Shown: positions 1-7,643 of the stretch, piece by piece
Numbering within the stretch: the first letter of the stretch is position 1
Layout of the letters: every line of letters starts with the position of its first letter
Source: CALMEH01 sp031409875
GTDB taxonomy: Bacteria; Acidobacteriota; Blastocatellia; Pyrinomonadales; Pyrinomonadaceae
DNA: 64,000 nucleotides
NCBI GenBank assembly: GCA_031409875.1
Contig: JANNYB010000100.1
Span: 17,130-81,129 of the forward strand
Direction: 5' to 3'
The notes under the pieces: model-generated
What the model saw: the letters and a program-made list of their open reading frames with translations, nothing else
The model's database searches: none
What the model was told of the DNA's origin: nothing
Translations under genes and position numbers: made by a program

Positions 1-2
1 AA

Positions 3-425
3 AATAATTTAAGGCGTTCAAATGTTTCAGCAGAGTTAGCTTTGAGAGTTTTTACTTTGTTGAGTCGGGGTAGAAAACCGAATGCGAAAATGCTTGTTCT
101 ATTACTTTTGCAAAGGAAGTTCCTAACTTGGAATGAGTTGAAATCTTTGGAGAAAAAGCAGAAAGTCGGAAGAAAACCGAAGATTTTGAATAAAGAAACG
201 GGCGAAATTTTGAATATGAAAGAGCCTTTTAAGACAATTTGCGAGTCTTTCAATCAAGGGAAAGAGCCGGAAGAAATCAGAGAAATCGTTATTATTTCCA
301 ACGAAACTAAAGTGTTTTTTCCTAAAAAAAGAACGCCAAAAAGCAAATCTGAAATAATTTCTTTCATTCTTCGTATCTTACGGAGAAATAAGGACTTCCT
401 GACACGACCATACGGACAGAAATAA
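3..425 (+). CDS. Hypothetical protein, 5' end outside the window
   Basis: The reading frame is open from the first bases to the TAA at 423-425, with no stop in the 39 nt before the first TTG at position 42, so this is probably the C-terminal part of a longer gene. The visible part is basic and Lys-rich (GRKPNAK, KKQKVGRKPK, FPKKRTPKSKSE), which would suit a nucleic-acid-binding protein. I recognise no family. It lies upstream of the rep/integrase genes on the same strand and may belong to the integrated element. If a real start lies inside the window, TTG 42 is the candidate, but no Shine-Dalgarno precedes it. Confidence 0.4.
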   Translation, partial: NNLRRSNVSAELALRVFTLLSRGRKPNAKMLVLLLLQRKFLTWNELKSLEKKQKVGRKPKILNKETGEILNMKEPFKTICESFNQGKEPEEIREIVIISNETKVFFPKKRTPKSKSEIISFILRILRRNKDFLTRPYGQK

Positions 426-536
426 TTTCTGTTCGCGTAACTAAATTAAAGGTGTATTTTTGTTCGTCTGATTTATTTTATAGTTCATTCAAGTAGCCAA
501 TGGCTATGAATTTTAACAATAGGAGATTTTAATTTT

Positions 537-773
537 ATGGCTAGAAAGAGCGAAAGAGTGATTGACCTCGAAGAAGCGATTTTGAACGCAGTCGAGCAAA
601 TTGACACGGGCGATCAAAACCGCGTTGGGCTTTTGGAAACTTTGGACAACATTCGACAAATTTTAGAAGTCGGCTACGGTGATGATTTTGAAGATGACTT
701 TGCCGAAAAGATGGGCATAGAACTCATTGACGAGGAAGACGAAGACGAAATCGAAATTGAAGACGAATTTTAG
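537..773 (+). CDS. Small acidic hypothetical protein
   Basis: A 78-residue protein with a clear ribosome binding site (GGAG about 10 nt before the ATG). The first half is predicted helical with alternating charges. The last 20 or so residues are almost entirely Asp/Glu (IDEEDEDEIEIEDEF). Such acidic tails occur in DNA-mimic and chaperone-like proteins, but no family is recognised. It sits in the presumed mobile element upstream of rep, so a role in element maintenance or anti-host function is possible but unproven. Confidence 0.6.
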   Translation: MARKSERVIDLEEAILNAVEQIDTGDQNRVGLLETLDNIRQILEVGYGDDFEDDFAEKMGIELIDEEDEDEIEIEDEF

Positions 774-862
774 ACAGACAGGCTACTGCTAAAGCGAAAA
801 TATAGGAATGCAATGTTACCTAAATGCGCTCTTATATTTTCACTTTATATGAGGTTAAAATT

Positions 863-1306
863 ATGAAGAATATAACTTTACTGGCTTATGTTGCCTTTGG
901 CTATCCTATTAACTCGCCATATTTTGAAAATCAAATCAGAAATGCTTTAAACCGACGAGGATTTCAAGTTCGTAGTATTAATATAGGGGGTTCACCTGAT
1001 GGAAAGAGTCAATTTTCCTACCTTCAAGAGCGATGGGGTTACTACATCACTATTCGCTTGAGAGTCCCAAAGAATTTTTCAGTTACGAATGTAAGAAGCA
1101 ATGTAGTTGCTGTATTGGCATCTTGGGCAAAAGTATCGGCAATTTCTGCACAGTTGGGAGAAACCCAAAATGTTGAGGCTGAAAATAAGCCCGAAATTCT
1201 TGAAAGCAATGTCGAAGTAATTGAAGAATCAGAAGAATCTTTCGATGATTCTTGGCTTTGGGCGTTAGGTGGATTCGCGTTAGGTTGGGTAGTTACGAGA
1301 AAATAA
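863..1306 (+). CDS. Hypothetical protein with C-terminal membrane anchor
   Basis: A 147-residue protein. I prefer the ATG at 863 over the upstream in-frame codon at 824 because GAGG lies at 851-854, 8 nt before it. The N-terminal 90 residues look like a compact alpha/beta domain (MKNITLLAYVAFGYP at the start). An acidic linker follows (EVIEESEESFDDS). The end is a short hydrophobic helix, WLWALGGFALGWVVTRK, consistent with a tail anchor in the inner membrane. No family is recognised. It is part of the gene group preceding rep in the presumed mobile element. Confidence 0.55.
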   Translation: MKNITLLAYVAFGYPINSPYFENQIRNALNRRGFQVRSINIGGSPDGKSQFSYLQERWGYYITIRLRVPKNFSVTNVRSNVVAVLASWAKVSAISAQLGETQNVEAENKPEILESNVEVIEESEESFDDSWLWALGGFALGWVVTRK

Positions 1307-1346
1307 ACTCACATCAAAAATAGATTTGTGAGATGAAAAAATAAAA

Positions 1347-1389
1347 GGCTTGTCGTGTAAATGTTTTGGACGACAACACACGACAAGCC
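1347..1389. repeat. 12-bp perfect inverted repeat
   Basis: GGCTTGTCGTGT at 1347-1358 is exactly complementary to 1378-1389, with a 19-nt loop. It is the first of a row of stem-loops between the tail-anchored protein and rep. There is no T-tract after it, so it is not an ordinary rho-independent terminator. It may be part of a replication origin or a structured RNA. Confidence 0.7.
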
Positions 1390-1404
1390 CCGCAAAAGAA
1401 AAAA

Positions 1405-1531
1405 GCGATGTTAGTAGCATCGCCTATCCCGTCCGATTTGATTCGGACACAACGCCGATAGCGCGGCGATTGTGATAAAAATATATCACAAAACGGAGCG
1501 CATCGGCTAGAGAAATTGCCGATGTTTTTTT
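1405..1531. repeat. Cluster of four more stem-loops upstream of rep
   Basis: Perfect inverted repeats follow in sequence: GCGATG/CATCGC at 1405-1410 and 1418-1423; GTCCGA/TCGGAC at 1431-1436 and 1443-1448; TGTGATA/TATCACA at 1471-1477 and 1484-1490; CATCGGC/GCCGATG at 1501-1507 and 1518-1524. The last is followed by seven T and could terminate transcription on the plus strand. Rolling-circle replicons carry double- and single-strand origins as such hairpin clusters, so this is a candidate origin for the rep gene downstream. The origin role is inference. Confidence 0.5.
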
Positions 1532-1550
1532 ATTTTTCGGCAAAAAAGTT

Positions 1551-1597
1551 TAGCCGTGAATGATCGAGCGGAAAAATCCGCCGGTTATTCACAAGGA
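1551..1597. repeat. Stem-loop, copy A of a pair flanking rep
   Basis: GTGAAT at 1556-1561 pairs with ATTCAC at 1587-1592, and inside it GCGGA pairs with TCCGC. A diverged copy with the same layout lies just downstream of rep (3027-3072). Each copy is preceded by a CATCG...CGATG hairpin. The right side leads straight into the AAGGA ribosome binding site of the next small gene. Confidence 0.5.
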
Positions 1598-1606
1598 AAA
1601 ATAATT

Positions 1607-1789
1607 ATGAATTGTGATAAAACAATGCTTTCCGTTGGTCAAATAATCAAAAGCAAAGAGTTTGAGCGCGAAGCTCCCGAAGGATTTAATTTTGCTATTC
1701 GCAGAGCAGAGCGCGAGAAAAAACGCAAAGAAAACCAATCCGCAAAAGTCAATAAAACCACAGACAAAAATATCAGTTTGGCGAAGTAA
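1607..1789 (+). CDS. Small basic protein upstream of rep
   Basis: A 60-residue basic protein ending 6 nt before the rep ATG. I chose the ATG at 1607 because AAGGA lies at 1593-1597; a longer frame from GTG 1556 would start inside a stem-loop and has no ribosome binding site. The sequence is helical and charged (RRAEREKKRKENQ), suggesting DNA or RNA binding. Rolling-circle plasmids often place a small copy-control protein directly before rep, which would fit the position. No family is recognised. Confidence 0.5.
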   Translation: MNCDKTMLSVGQIIKSKEFEREAPEGFNFAIRRAEREKKRKENQSAKVNKTTDKNISLAK

Positions 1790-1795
1790 AAAGCT

Positions 1796-2965
1796 ATGCA
1801 AAACACTTCGCCGAATCAAAAGCCGAAACTGTCTTTGATTGAACGCCAAAAGAATAAAAATCTTGATGGCGAATATATCAGTAGAGTTTTGCGCTTTTCT
1901 TCCGATAGCCGTTTAGTTCAAGGGCTTGCGGATAGAATTTGGGCGTGTAATCAATACGCGAATCTTTTTACGGCAAACGATTTGCACAACGAAGACGGCG
2001 AATGTTACGACGGGCGCGGTCAACTTTGGGCGTGCAATTCTCGGCTTTGTCCGACCTGCACGGGCAGACTTGCGAAACGTAACAGAAAAATCGCTCGGCA
2101 CGTTGTCGAAAATGAAAAGTTATTTGTCGGTGAACATTGGTTTTTTATTACTTTGACGATGCCGGATTTATCTCTTAAAGATTTGGCTTTGTTGGATTGT
2201 CGAAAAGTTATCAATTCCGCGTGGCGAAAGTTTTCACGGTCAAAATGGTTTAAGGACGTTTCGCGTGGCGGAATGAAAGACGAAGAATTTACCGTAGGCG
2301 AACACGGACAATATCATTATCATCTGCATTTGTTGGCAGTTTGCCGGAATCGCATCACGTCAAACAGTTTTCAAGAAATCCGCTTTGAATGGACGCGAGC
2401 TTTAGAAAAGTCTTTTCGTGAACACGGCATAGACTTTCAATGCCATACCGCAGACGGCTTGGCAGTTTGCCACGTTCAAAAAGTTTGGGACAAAGAACGG
2501 TCAATTAACGAACTGTGTAAATACATTACCAAGACAACCGATTGGGCGAAAATACCACAGGCGCAATTAGCCGATATTGCCGTTGTGAAGCGTTTTCCGC
2601 GAATGTTCGAGGTTTATGGTATCTGCAAGGAAACAGCGAAAGAAATTCGCGCAAAATCGAAACGAGCCGATGAACAAGACGCATATCTTGATGAGAAGAA
2701 AATAACTGACAGAAACGCCGAAGATTCTGAAACTTCATCCGAAGACGGAAACGAAAATATATCTGACAGCGAAAAATTAGAAAATTCGCATTCACCGCCG
2801 AATAAAAAACCGACTTGGCGCGAATTATGCCGAATTCTTTCACGCGAGGAATGGTTAGAGCATCTCGAAAAGGAAATTTCCAAAGTTCAAAGCTACCGAC
2901 AAAGGCAGTTGAGGGAAAAGTTTGCTTTGGCTTCGTTCAGAACATTGGACGGAAAGACATTCTGA
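1796..2965 (+). CDS. Rolling-circle replication initiator (HUH endonuclease, Rep_1-like)
   Basis: A 389-residue protein with the marks of pC194/pUB110-type Rep proteins, which nick the origin and stay covalently bound to the 5' end. Visible are a Cys cluster CNSRLCPTC (Cys80, 85, 88), motif 1 FITLTMP (117-123), the HUH metal motif HYHLH (174-178), and motif 3 CKYITK with the probable nicking Tyr243. The C-terminal third is charged (DAYLDEKK, ETSSEDGNEN) and contains no helicase motifs, as expected for the family. It follows a small basic gene by 6 nt and precedes an excisionase-like gene and a tyrosine integrase, so it belongs to an integrated replicon. The motif assignment is strong; activity is inferred. 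Confidence 0.85.
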   Translation: MQNTSPNQKPKLSLIERQKNKNLDGEYISRVLRFSSDSRLVQGLADRIWACNQYANLFTANDLHNEDGECYDGRGQLWACNSRLCPTCTGRLAKRNRKIARHVVENEKLFVGEHWFFITLTMPDLSLKDLALLDCRKVINSAWRKFSRSKWFKDVSRGGMKDEEFTVGEHGQYHYHLHLLAVCRNRITSNSFQEIRFEWTRALEKSFREHGIDFQCHTADGLAVCHVQKVWDKERSINELCKYITKTTDWAKIPQAQLADIAVVKRFPRMFEVYGICKETAKEIRAKSKRADEQDAYLDEKKITDRNAEDSETSSEDGNENISDSEKLENSHSPPNKKPTWRELCRILSREEWLEHLEKEISKVQSYRQRQLREKFALASFRTLDGKTF

Positions 2966-3243
2966 CCTAAAAATTTTGGATCGAACATCGTCAAAAATGC
3001 CGATGTCGTCGAACATCAATAAATCTAACCGTGATTGTCCGGGCTGAAAGTTTCGGAGCTTGTTCACAGCAAAAGAGCGTTTAAGGGTTATAAATCAACT
3101 CGAATATTGAAAGCATTTTATTTTGTCCACTGATTTAATTTTTGTTGAAGTGTGAGCAAGCGCGTTATTTTTGCGGTCGCTGATTCACAGATGTTTTTAG
3201 CTGAAGTATCGGCATTTCTGCCGATGACTGCCGGTAGAAAATT
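2966..3243. other. rep-xis intergenic region with stem-loops
   Basis: No convincing gene. It holds a CATCG...CGATG hairpin (2986-3005), copy B of the stem-loop that also precedes rep (3027-3072, GTGA at 3031-3034 pairing with TCAC at 3064-3067), and a tight hairpin ATCGGCA/TGCCGAT at 3208-3214 and 3219-3225, 18 nt before the ATG of the next gene. The last could hide or modulate translation start of the helix-turn-helix gene. Confidence 0.5.
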
Positions 3244-3606
3244 ATGACAGCCGAAAAAGCGGAAAAACTATGTTTGATACTTCGCCAAGTCCGCGAAATG
3301 CTGAAAGACGCGCTTGATAATCTCGAAGCCATTGCCGAAAAAGCCGTAATGCTTTTTGTTGATGATGATTCGGAGCGGAAACTTTTGTCGTCTTCGGTAG
3401 CGATTGAAAATCGTTTATTGAATAAAAAAGAAATTGCCGAACGCCTTAATGTTTCCGTCCGAACGATAAGCGAATTACAAAATGAAGGCTTGCCAATAGT
3501 GAAATTAAGAAAGCGAATTTTGTTCGATTATAACCAAGTTCTGCTTTGGGCGAAAGAAAAAGACATCAAGGGTTATCGAAAAAATAATTTGCGTGTAGTA
3601 AAATAA
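3244..3606 (+). CDS. Helix-turn-helix DNA-binding protein, excisionase-like
   Basis: A 120-residue protein. The N-terminal half is helical (residues 5-45). The second half is a typical HTH_17/MerR-like winged helix: LLNKKEIAERLNVSVRTISE, then a recognition-loop region GLPIVKLRKRILFDYNQV. This fold is used by phage and plasmid excisionases and by small regulators. It ends 50 nt before the integrase, so a directionality factor for integration and excision is the simplest role. Only a weak Shine-Dalgarno is seen; a 7-bp hairpin sits just upstream. Family is clear, role inferred. Confidence 0.7.
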   Translation: MTAEKAEKLCLILRQVREMLKDALDNLEAIAEKAVMLFVDDDSERKLLSSSVAIENRLLNKKEIAERLNVSVRTISELQNEGLPIVKLRKRILFDYNQVLLWAKEKDIKGYRKNNLRVVK

Positions 3607-3656
3607 TCACGCGCAAACACTTAGCAACGGCAAAAACTAAAATGTGAGGGCGCAAA

Positions 3657-4745
3657 ATGTCAGTATTTCAAAGAAATGGTCATTGGTATTTAAGTGTAAC
3701 GATCAACAAAAAGCGAATCAGAAAGGCGATTAAGGAAGCCCGAACTAAACGGCAAGCCGAAGCCGCCGAACGCATTTTAAGAAACGAAATTTTTGAATAT
3801 CGTTTTGGCGTTGGCGGTCAAAAGTTATTTTTTGATTTTGTTGAAAAGAGTTATAAACCTTACGCAAAGGAACATAAAAAAGGCTTTTCGGTAGAATTTT
3901 CTACCTTAAAAGTCTTGTCCGAAAAATTCGGCAAATGTCGTCTTTGCGAAATCACGCCGGAAGAAATAGAAACCTTCAAACGACAAAGAGCGTCAGAAAT
4001 CACTATACGCGGAACAAAGCGGTCAAAAGCTACGGTCAATCGTGAGATAGCCGTTTTGTCGGCAGTTTTCAACCTTGCTAAAGACTTTGGCGAAATCAAA
4101 GAAAATCCTGTTAATAACGTAAAATACTATACGGATTTGCCGATGCGAGAACGTATCTTGTCAGAGATTGAAGAAAGAATGTTATTTAAATCAATCGCTG
4201 ATGATGTTCAATTCAGTCGGAAAATCGAAATTTTGCTTTACACCGGATTAAGACGCGGGGAACTTTTCAAGTTAGAATGGCGCGATATTGATTTAACCGA
4301 TGGTTATATTTACATTCGCAAAGAAATTACAAAGACAGGAAAAGCGCGAGTTATTCCGATGCTTTCAAATGTCCAAAGAATTTTTGAATTATTATTAATC
4401 GAAGCCAATAAAACCACCGTCCTTGAAAAAATCTTCTTCGGTTTGGATTCACAAGCAAATGATTTTTCCAGCAAGTTTCGAGTCGTTTGCAATGGCTTAG
4501 GTTGGAAAGATTTAAGCGTTCATTCTTTACGTCATACTTTCAGCACACGAGCCGATAAACTCGGAGTCGGCGCATTTGCTCAAAAGGCTTTGCTCGGTCA
4601 TTCAAAACTTACGATGACAGACCGCTACACGCATCTTTCAAAAGAAACATTAAAGTCGAATCTATCAAGTTTTGAAACTTATATTGACGAAAAAAATGAA
4701 CCTGAGTGCAAACAAACATTCACGGAAAAGACGCAAAGAAAATAG
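3657..4745 (+). CDS. Tyrosine site-specific recombinase (phage-type integrase)
   Basis: A 362-residue integrase. The N-terminus (1-50) is the basic Arm-binding type (GHWYLSVTINKKRIRKAIK), the core-binding SAM-like domain spans about 60-160, and the catalytic domain 165-330. The catalytic set is complete: Arg199 in TGLRRGE, Lys229 in TKTGK, HSLRH with His289 and Arg292, His315 in LLGHS, and nucleophile Tyr324 in TDRYTHLS. It is the last gene of the element; the next gene (desaturase, 4898) looks chromosomal, so the right junction probably lies in 4746-4897. No tRNA is visible there, so the attachment site is unknown. Confidence 0.9.
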   Translation: MSVFQRNGHWYLSVTINKKRIRKAIKEARTKRQAEAAERILRNEIFEYRFGVGGQKLFFDFVEKSYKPYAKEHKKGFSVEFSTLKVLSEKFGKCRLCEITPEEIETFKRQRASEITIRGTKRSKATVNREIAVLSAVFNLAKDFGEIKENPVNNVKYYTDLPMRERILSEIEERMLFKSIADDVQFSRKIEILLYTGLRRGELFKLEWRDIDLTDGYIYIRKEITKTGKARVIPMLSNVQRIFELLLIEANKTTVLEKIFFGLDSQANDFSSKFRVVCNGLGWKDLSVHSLRHTFSTRADKLGVGAFAQKALLGHSKLTMTDRYTHLSKETLKSNLSSFETYIDEKNEPECKQTFTEKTQRK

Positions 4746-4897
4746 CTTTGTCGTTAAAGATTTGATTCTATTGGACTTGGAAAAAGAATGAATTTGATAA
4801 CTTTACAAAACTCTTACAATTATCAGCGTAAAAACCTGTTAGGCTTAAATCAAGGCGTAATCTCCTCGCCGAAATTTAGCGATTAAAGGAAATTTTT

Positions 4898-5770
4898 ATG
4901 CAGAACATTATTGAATCGAATCAAACGAATTCTAAAAAAATACAATGGGGAACCGTTTTTGGCGTAACCGTTTTTCACGCTTTGGCAGTTTGGGCTTTGT
5001 TCACGTTTAGTTGGCAAAATTTGATTGCCGGTTTCGTAACGTGGTGGATTGCGGCAAGCTGGGGAACAGGCTTGGGTTATCATCGGCTTTTCACGCATCG
5101 CGGATTTAAAGTTTCCAAACCGATGGAATACTTTTTTAATATTTGCGGGTCGCTCGCAATGCAATCGGGCGCGATTAGTTGGGTTACGACGCACCGAATT
5201 CATCACGCTTTTACCGAAACTGAAAAAGACCCGCATTCGCCGCGTTTCGGAACTTACTGGTCGCATATCGGCTGGATTTTTCGCGGCACGGCGCAAAATC
5301 AAACAACGGCGACAATGCAACGCTACACGCCGGATATGATGAAGGATAATGTTCATCGCTTTTTGAATAAATATTATTGGATAACGCCGGTTGTTGTCGG
5401 CGCGATTTTGTTTGCTGTCGGCGGTTTGACGATGGTTTTGTGGGGAATTTTTCTCAGAACCGTAATGGCTTGGCATTTTACTTGGCTCGTAAATTCGGCA
5501 ACTCACTTGTGGGGAACACGCCGTTTTGAAACACGCGACGATTCGCGCAATAATGCGCTCGTTGCGCTCGTAACTTTCGGCGAAGGCTGGCATAACAACC
5601 ATCACGCGCATCCGCGTTCGGCAAATCACGGCGTGGCGTGGTATGAATTCGATGTCAACTACATTCAACTTAAAGTGTTGGAAAAACTCGGTTTGGCGAA
5701 GGAAATCTACGCTTACAACCACAAGGAAGAAGAAGATTTGGTCGTTGACGCTTTGCAAGAAGCCGCCTGA
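4898..5770 (+). CDS. Acyl-CoA (delta-9 type) fatty acid desaturase
   Basis: A 290-residue membrane di-iron desaturase that introduces a double bond into fatty acyl chains. Three histidine boxes are intact: HRLFTH, HRIHH and HNNHH. Hydrophobic segments pair before the first box (VTVFHALAVWALFTF) and between boxes two and three, in the usual stearoyl-CoA desaturase order. AAAGGA lies 7 nt before the ATG. A close paralogue lies at 30147-31013 on the other strand. It is the first chromosomal-looking gene after the integrase and would act in membrane fluidity control. Confidence 0.9.
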   Translation: MQNIIESNQTNSKKIQWGTVFGVTVFHALAVWALFTFSWQNLIAGFVTWWIAASWGTGLGYHRLFTHRGFKVSKPMEYFFNICGSLAMQSGAISWVTTHRIHHAFTETEKDPHSPRFGTYWSHIGWIFRGTAQNQTTATMQRYTPDMMKDNVHRFLNKYYWITPVVVGAILFAVGGLTMVLWGIFLRTVMAWHFTWLVNSATHLWGTRRFETRDDSRNNALVALVTFGEGWHNNHHAHPRSANHGVAWYEFDVNYIQLKVLEKLGLAKEIYAYNHKEEEDLVVDALQEAA

Positions 5771-5773
5771 TTT

Positions 5774-5880
5774 GAGAAAGATAGAAAGCGAGAAAGCGAG
5801 AAAGTGAGATTGTTGAACTTAAAACAAAATCTCCCCTTCTCGCTTTCTCACTTTCTCCCCTTCTCGCTTTCTATCTTTCT
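5774..5880. repeat. Palindrome with tandem 8-mer arms
   Basis: The left arm is built from GAAAGCGA-like units and the right arm from their complements (TCGCTTTC-like), separated by about 20 nt. It starts 4 nt after the desaturase stop and ends 16 nt before the histidine kinase ATG. It could form a long hairpin in the mRNA. It belongs to the class of short-word palindromes seen throughout this window. Confidence 0.8.
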
Positions 5881-5896
5881 ATTCTAAAATCAAGAA

Positions 5897-6778
5897 ATGC
5901 GCCGTCGAAAAGCTGTCATCTTTTTTCTCGTTTTCGGTATCTGCCTTGTTGCTTTGGCGGTTGCGCTGAATGTCGGATGGATTTTGCTCAATTTGCGCGA
6001 AGTCGTGCTGATGGTTTTGGGCATCGTTTTTTTCGCGCTGATTATTACGGGTTTGATTTTGAATATGATTTTTCTCGTGCGCGAAATCCGCCGTAACGAA
6101 CAGCAAGACGCTTTTCTCAACGCGATGACGCACGAACTTAAAACGCCGATTGCTTCGATCAAACTTTATCTCGAAACCTTGAAAACGCGCGATGTTGCCG
6201 AAGCCAAAAAGCACGAGTTTTACGACATAATGCTCGCCGACAGCAATCGGCTTCTAACGACTGTCGAACAAGTTTTGCAAGCCGGAAGCGCACGCGAAAA
6301 TCAAAGACTATTAAATATTTCGGAAATCGAAATTAATAAACTATTAGCCGAATCCGCCAAAATCGTTCAAACGCGCTATAATCTCGATGAAACCGCGATA
6401 AAAGTTGGCGAATCTGCCGAAGCCGCGATAATTTCCGGCGACAAATCCGAACTCCAAACCGTTTTTATCAACTTGCTCGACAATGCCGTTAAATATTCCG
6501 GCGACGAACCGAAAATCTACGTCCGCGTCAAAAACACCAACGAAAAAAAGGTCGAAATCTTCATCAAAGACAACGGTATCGGCTTGGAATCGAACGAACT
6601 TAAAAGAATTTTTAAACGATTTTATCGCGTTGGAAACACTTCAACACAGGAAAAAAAGGGAACAGGCTTGGGACTTTTCATAGTCCATTCAATCATCAAA
6701 AAACACGGCGGAAAGATTTCCGCCGACAGCAAAGGCGAAGGAAAAGGCAGCACGTTTATTGTGCAATTACCAAAGTAG
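5897..6778 (+). CDS. Membrane sensor histidine kinase
   Basis: A 293-residue kinase with two N-terminal membrane helices (about 7-31 and 36-62) and no sizeable periplasmic loop, so it probably senses within or near the membrane. The HisKA box is NAMTHELKTPIAS with phospho-acceptor His79. HATPase motifs follow: N-box NLLDNAVKYS, G1 DNGIGLE, F-box FKRFYRV, G2 GTGLGLFIV. It is followed by an OmpR-type regulator and the two surely form a pair. Its TAG stop lies inside the left arm of a tandem-heptamer palindrome that extends to the regulator's start codon. Confidence 0.93.
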   Translation: MRRRKAVIFFLVFGICLVALAVALNVGWILLNLREVVLMVLGIVFFALIITGLILNMIFLVREIRRNEQQDAFLNAMTHELKTPIASIKLYLETLKTRDVAEAKKHEFYDIMLADSNRLLTTVEQVLQAGSARENQRLLNISEIEINKLLAESAKIVQTRYNLDETAIKVGESAEAAIISGDKSELQTVFINLLDNAVKYSGDEPKIYVRVKNTNEKKVEIFIKDNGIGLESNELKRIFKRFYRVGNTSTQEKKGTGLGLFIVHSIIKKHGGKISADSKGEGKGSTFIVQLPK

Positions 6779-6858
6779 TGAATAGTAAATAGTAAATAGT
6801 GAATAGAAAGTTTTGCTCACTATTTGCTATTTACTATTTACTATTTACTATTTACTAT
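6776..6858. repeat. Palindrome with heptamer arms joining kinase stop and regulator start
   Basis: The left arm repeats TAGTAAA-like heptamers from the kinase stop codon. After the 9-nt loop AAAGTTTTG, the right arm repeats the complement (CTATTTA units) up to and including the first bases of the regulator ATG at 6857. No Shine-Dalgarno exists between the hairpin and the ATG, so the structure probably affects regulator translation. Confidence 0.85.
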
Positions 6859-7555
6859 GAAAATTTTAATTGTCGAAGATGAACGGCACATTGCCGACGG
6901 TTTGCGGTTTAATTTGGAGGCGGACGGCTTTGAGGCGCAAAACGCTTACGATGGCGAAGAGGCTTTGCAAATCCTTGAAAATGCAGAGTTTGACGCGATT
7001 GTTTTGGATGTGATGATGCCGAAAAAGAACGGTTTTGAAGTTGCCAAAGCCTTGCGCGACGCGGAAAATTATACGCCGATTTTGATGTTGACCGCGCTCG
7101 GAAAACCCGAAGACGTTTTGCAGGGATTTGAAGCCGGCGCGGACGATTATCTGGCAAAACCTTTTGATTTGGCAATTTTTTCGGCGCGTTTGAACGGTTT
7201 GCTCCGGCGGCGCGAATGGTTGCAAAAAGAATCGAAAACGCCGATTTCAAAAGAAATTTTTATTATCAACGGCAAAACGATTGATTTTGGAAATCTCGAA
7301 CTCGAAAGCGGCGCGGAAAAAGTTCATCTGACATTGATGGAAGCTAAATTATTGCGATATTTAATCGAACACGAAGGTCAAGCTGTTTCACGCAAAACGA
7401 TTTTGGAAAAGGTTTGGGATTTGCACGAAGACACCGACACGCGGGCGATTGACAATTTTATCGTGCGCCTTCGCAAACTTTTGGAAGACAAACCCGACAA
7501 ACCGAAAATTCTCCAAACCGTGCGCGGTGTCGGTTACAGGTTTGTCGGCGGTTGA
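6857..7555 (+). CDS. OmpR/PhoB-family response regulator
   Basis: A 232-residue two-domain regulator partnered with the upstream kinase. The receiver domain (1-118) has the acidic pair ED (7-8), phospho-acceptor Asp51 in VLDVMMP, Thr79 and Lys101 (LAKPF). The C-terminal winged helix (about 135-230) contains LTLMEAKLLRYLIEHEG and VRLRKLLED, ending GVGYRFVGG. I start at ATG 6857 (MKILIVEDE); the in-frame upstream extension is only the translated repeat. The lack of a Shine-Dalgarno in the repeat right before the ATG is unusual. Confidence 0.93.
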   Translation: MKILIVEDERHIADGLRFNLEADGFEAQNAYDGEEALQILENAEFDAIVLDVMMPKKNGFEVAKALRDAENYTPILMLTALGKPEDVLQGFEAGADDYLAKPFDLAIFSARLNGLLRRREWLQKESKTPISKEIFIINGKTIDFGNLELESGAEKVHLTLMEAKLLRYLIEHEGQAVSRKTILEKVWDLHEDTDTRAIDNFIVRLRKLLEDKPDKPKILQTVRGVGYRFVGG

Positions 7556-7578
7556 ATTTATTAGGTTTTGGATAAAGT

Positions 7579-7624
7579 AAAAAGTGGTAGAAATTTGCAG
7601 ATTTACAAATTTCTACCACTTTTT
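7579..7624. terminator. Bidirectional rho-independent terminator
   Basis: An 18-bp perfect stem (7579-7596 with 7607-7624) with a 10-nt loop, an A-run on the left and a run of nine T on the right. It lies between the plus-strand regulator and the minus-strand TonB receptor, and can serve both. Confidence 0.9.
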
Positions 7625-7643
7625 TTTTTACCTATTTCAGTTT

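Noticed and set aside
1556..1606. Longer version of the small basic gene starting at GTG 1556
   Set aside because: It would begin inside a stem-loop without a ribosome binding site; ATG 1607 has AAGGA at the right distance.
4746..4897. tRNA gene as the integrase attachment site
   Set aside because: No tRNA cloverleaf could be drawn from this gap; the attachment site remains unknown.
4883..5758. Minus-strand frame of about 290 codons opposite the first desaturase
   Set aside because: The desaturase has all three histidine boxes and a Shine-Dalgarno; the opposite frame has neither motifs nor a start signal.
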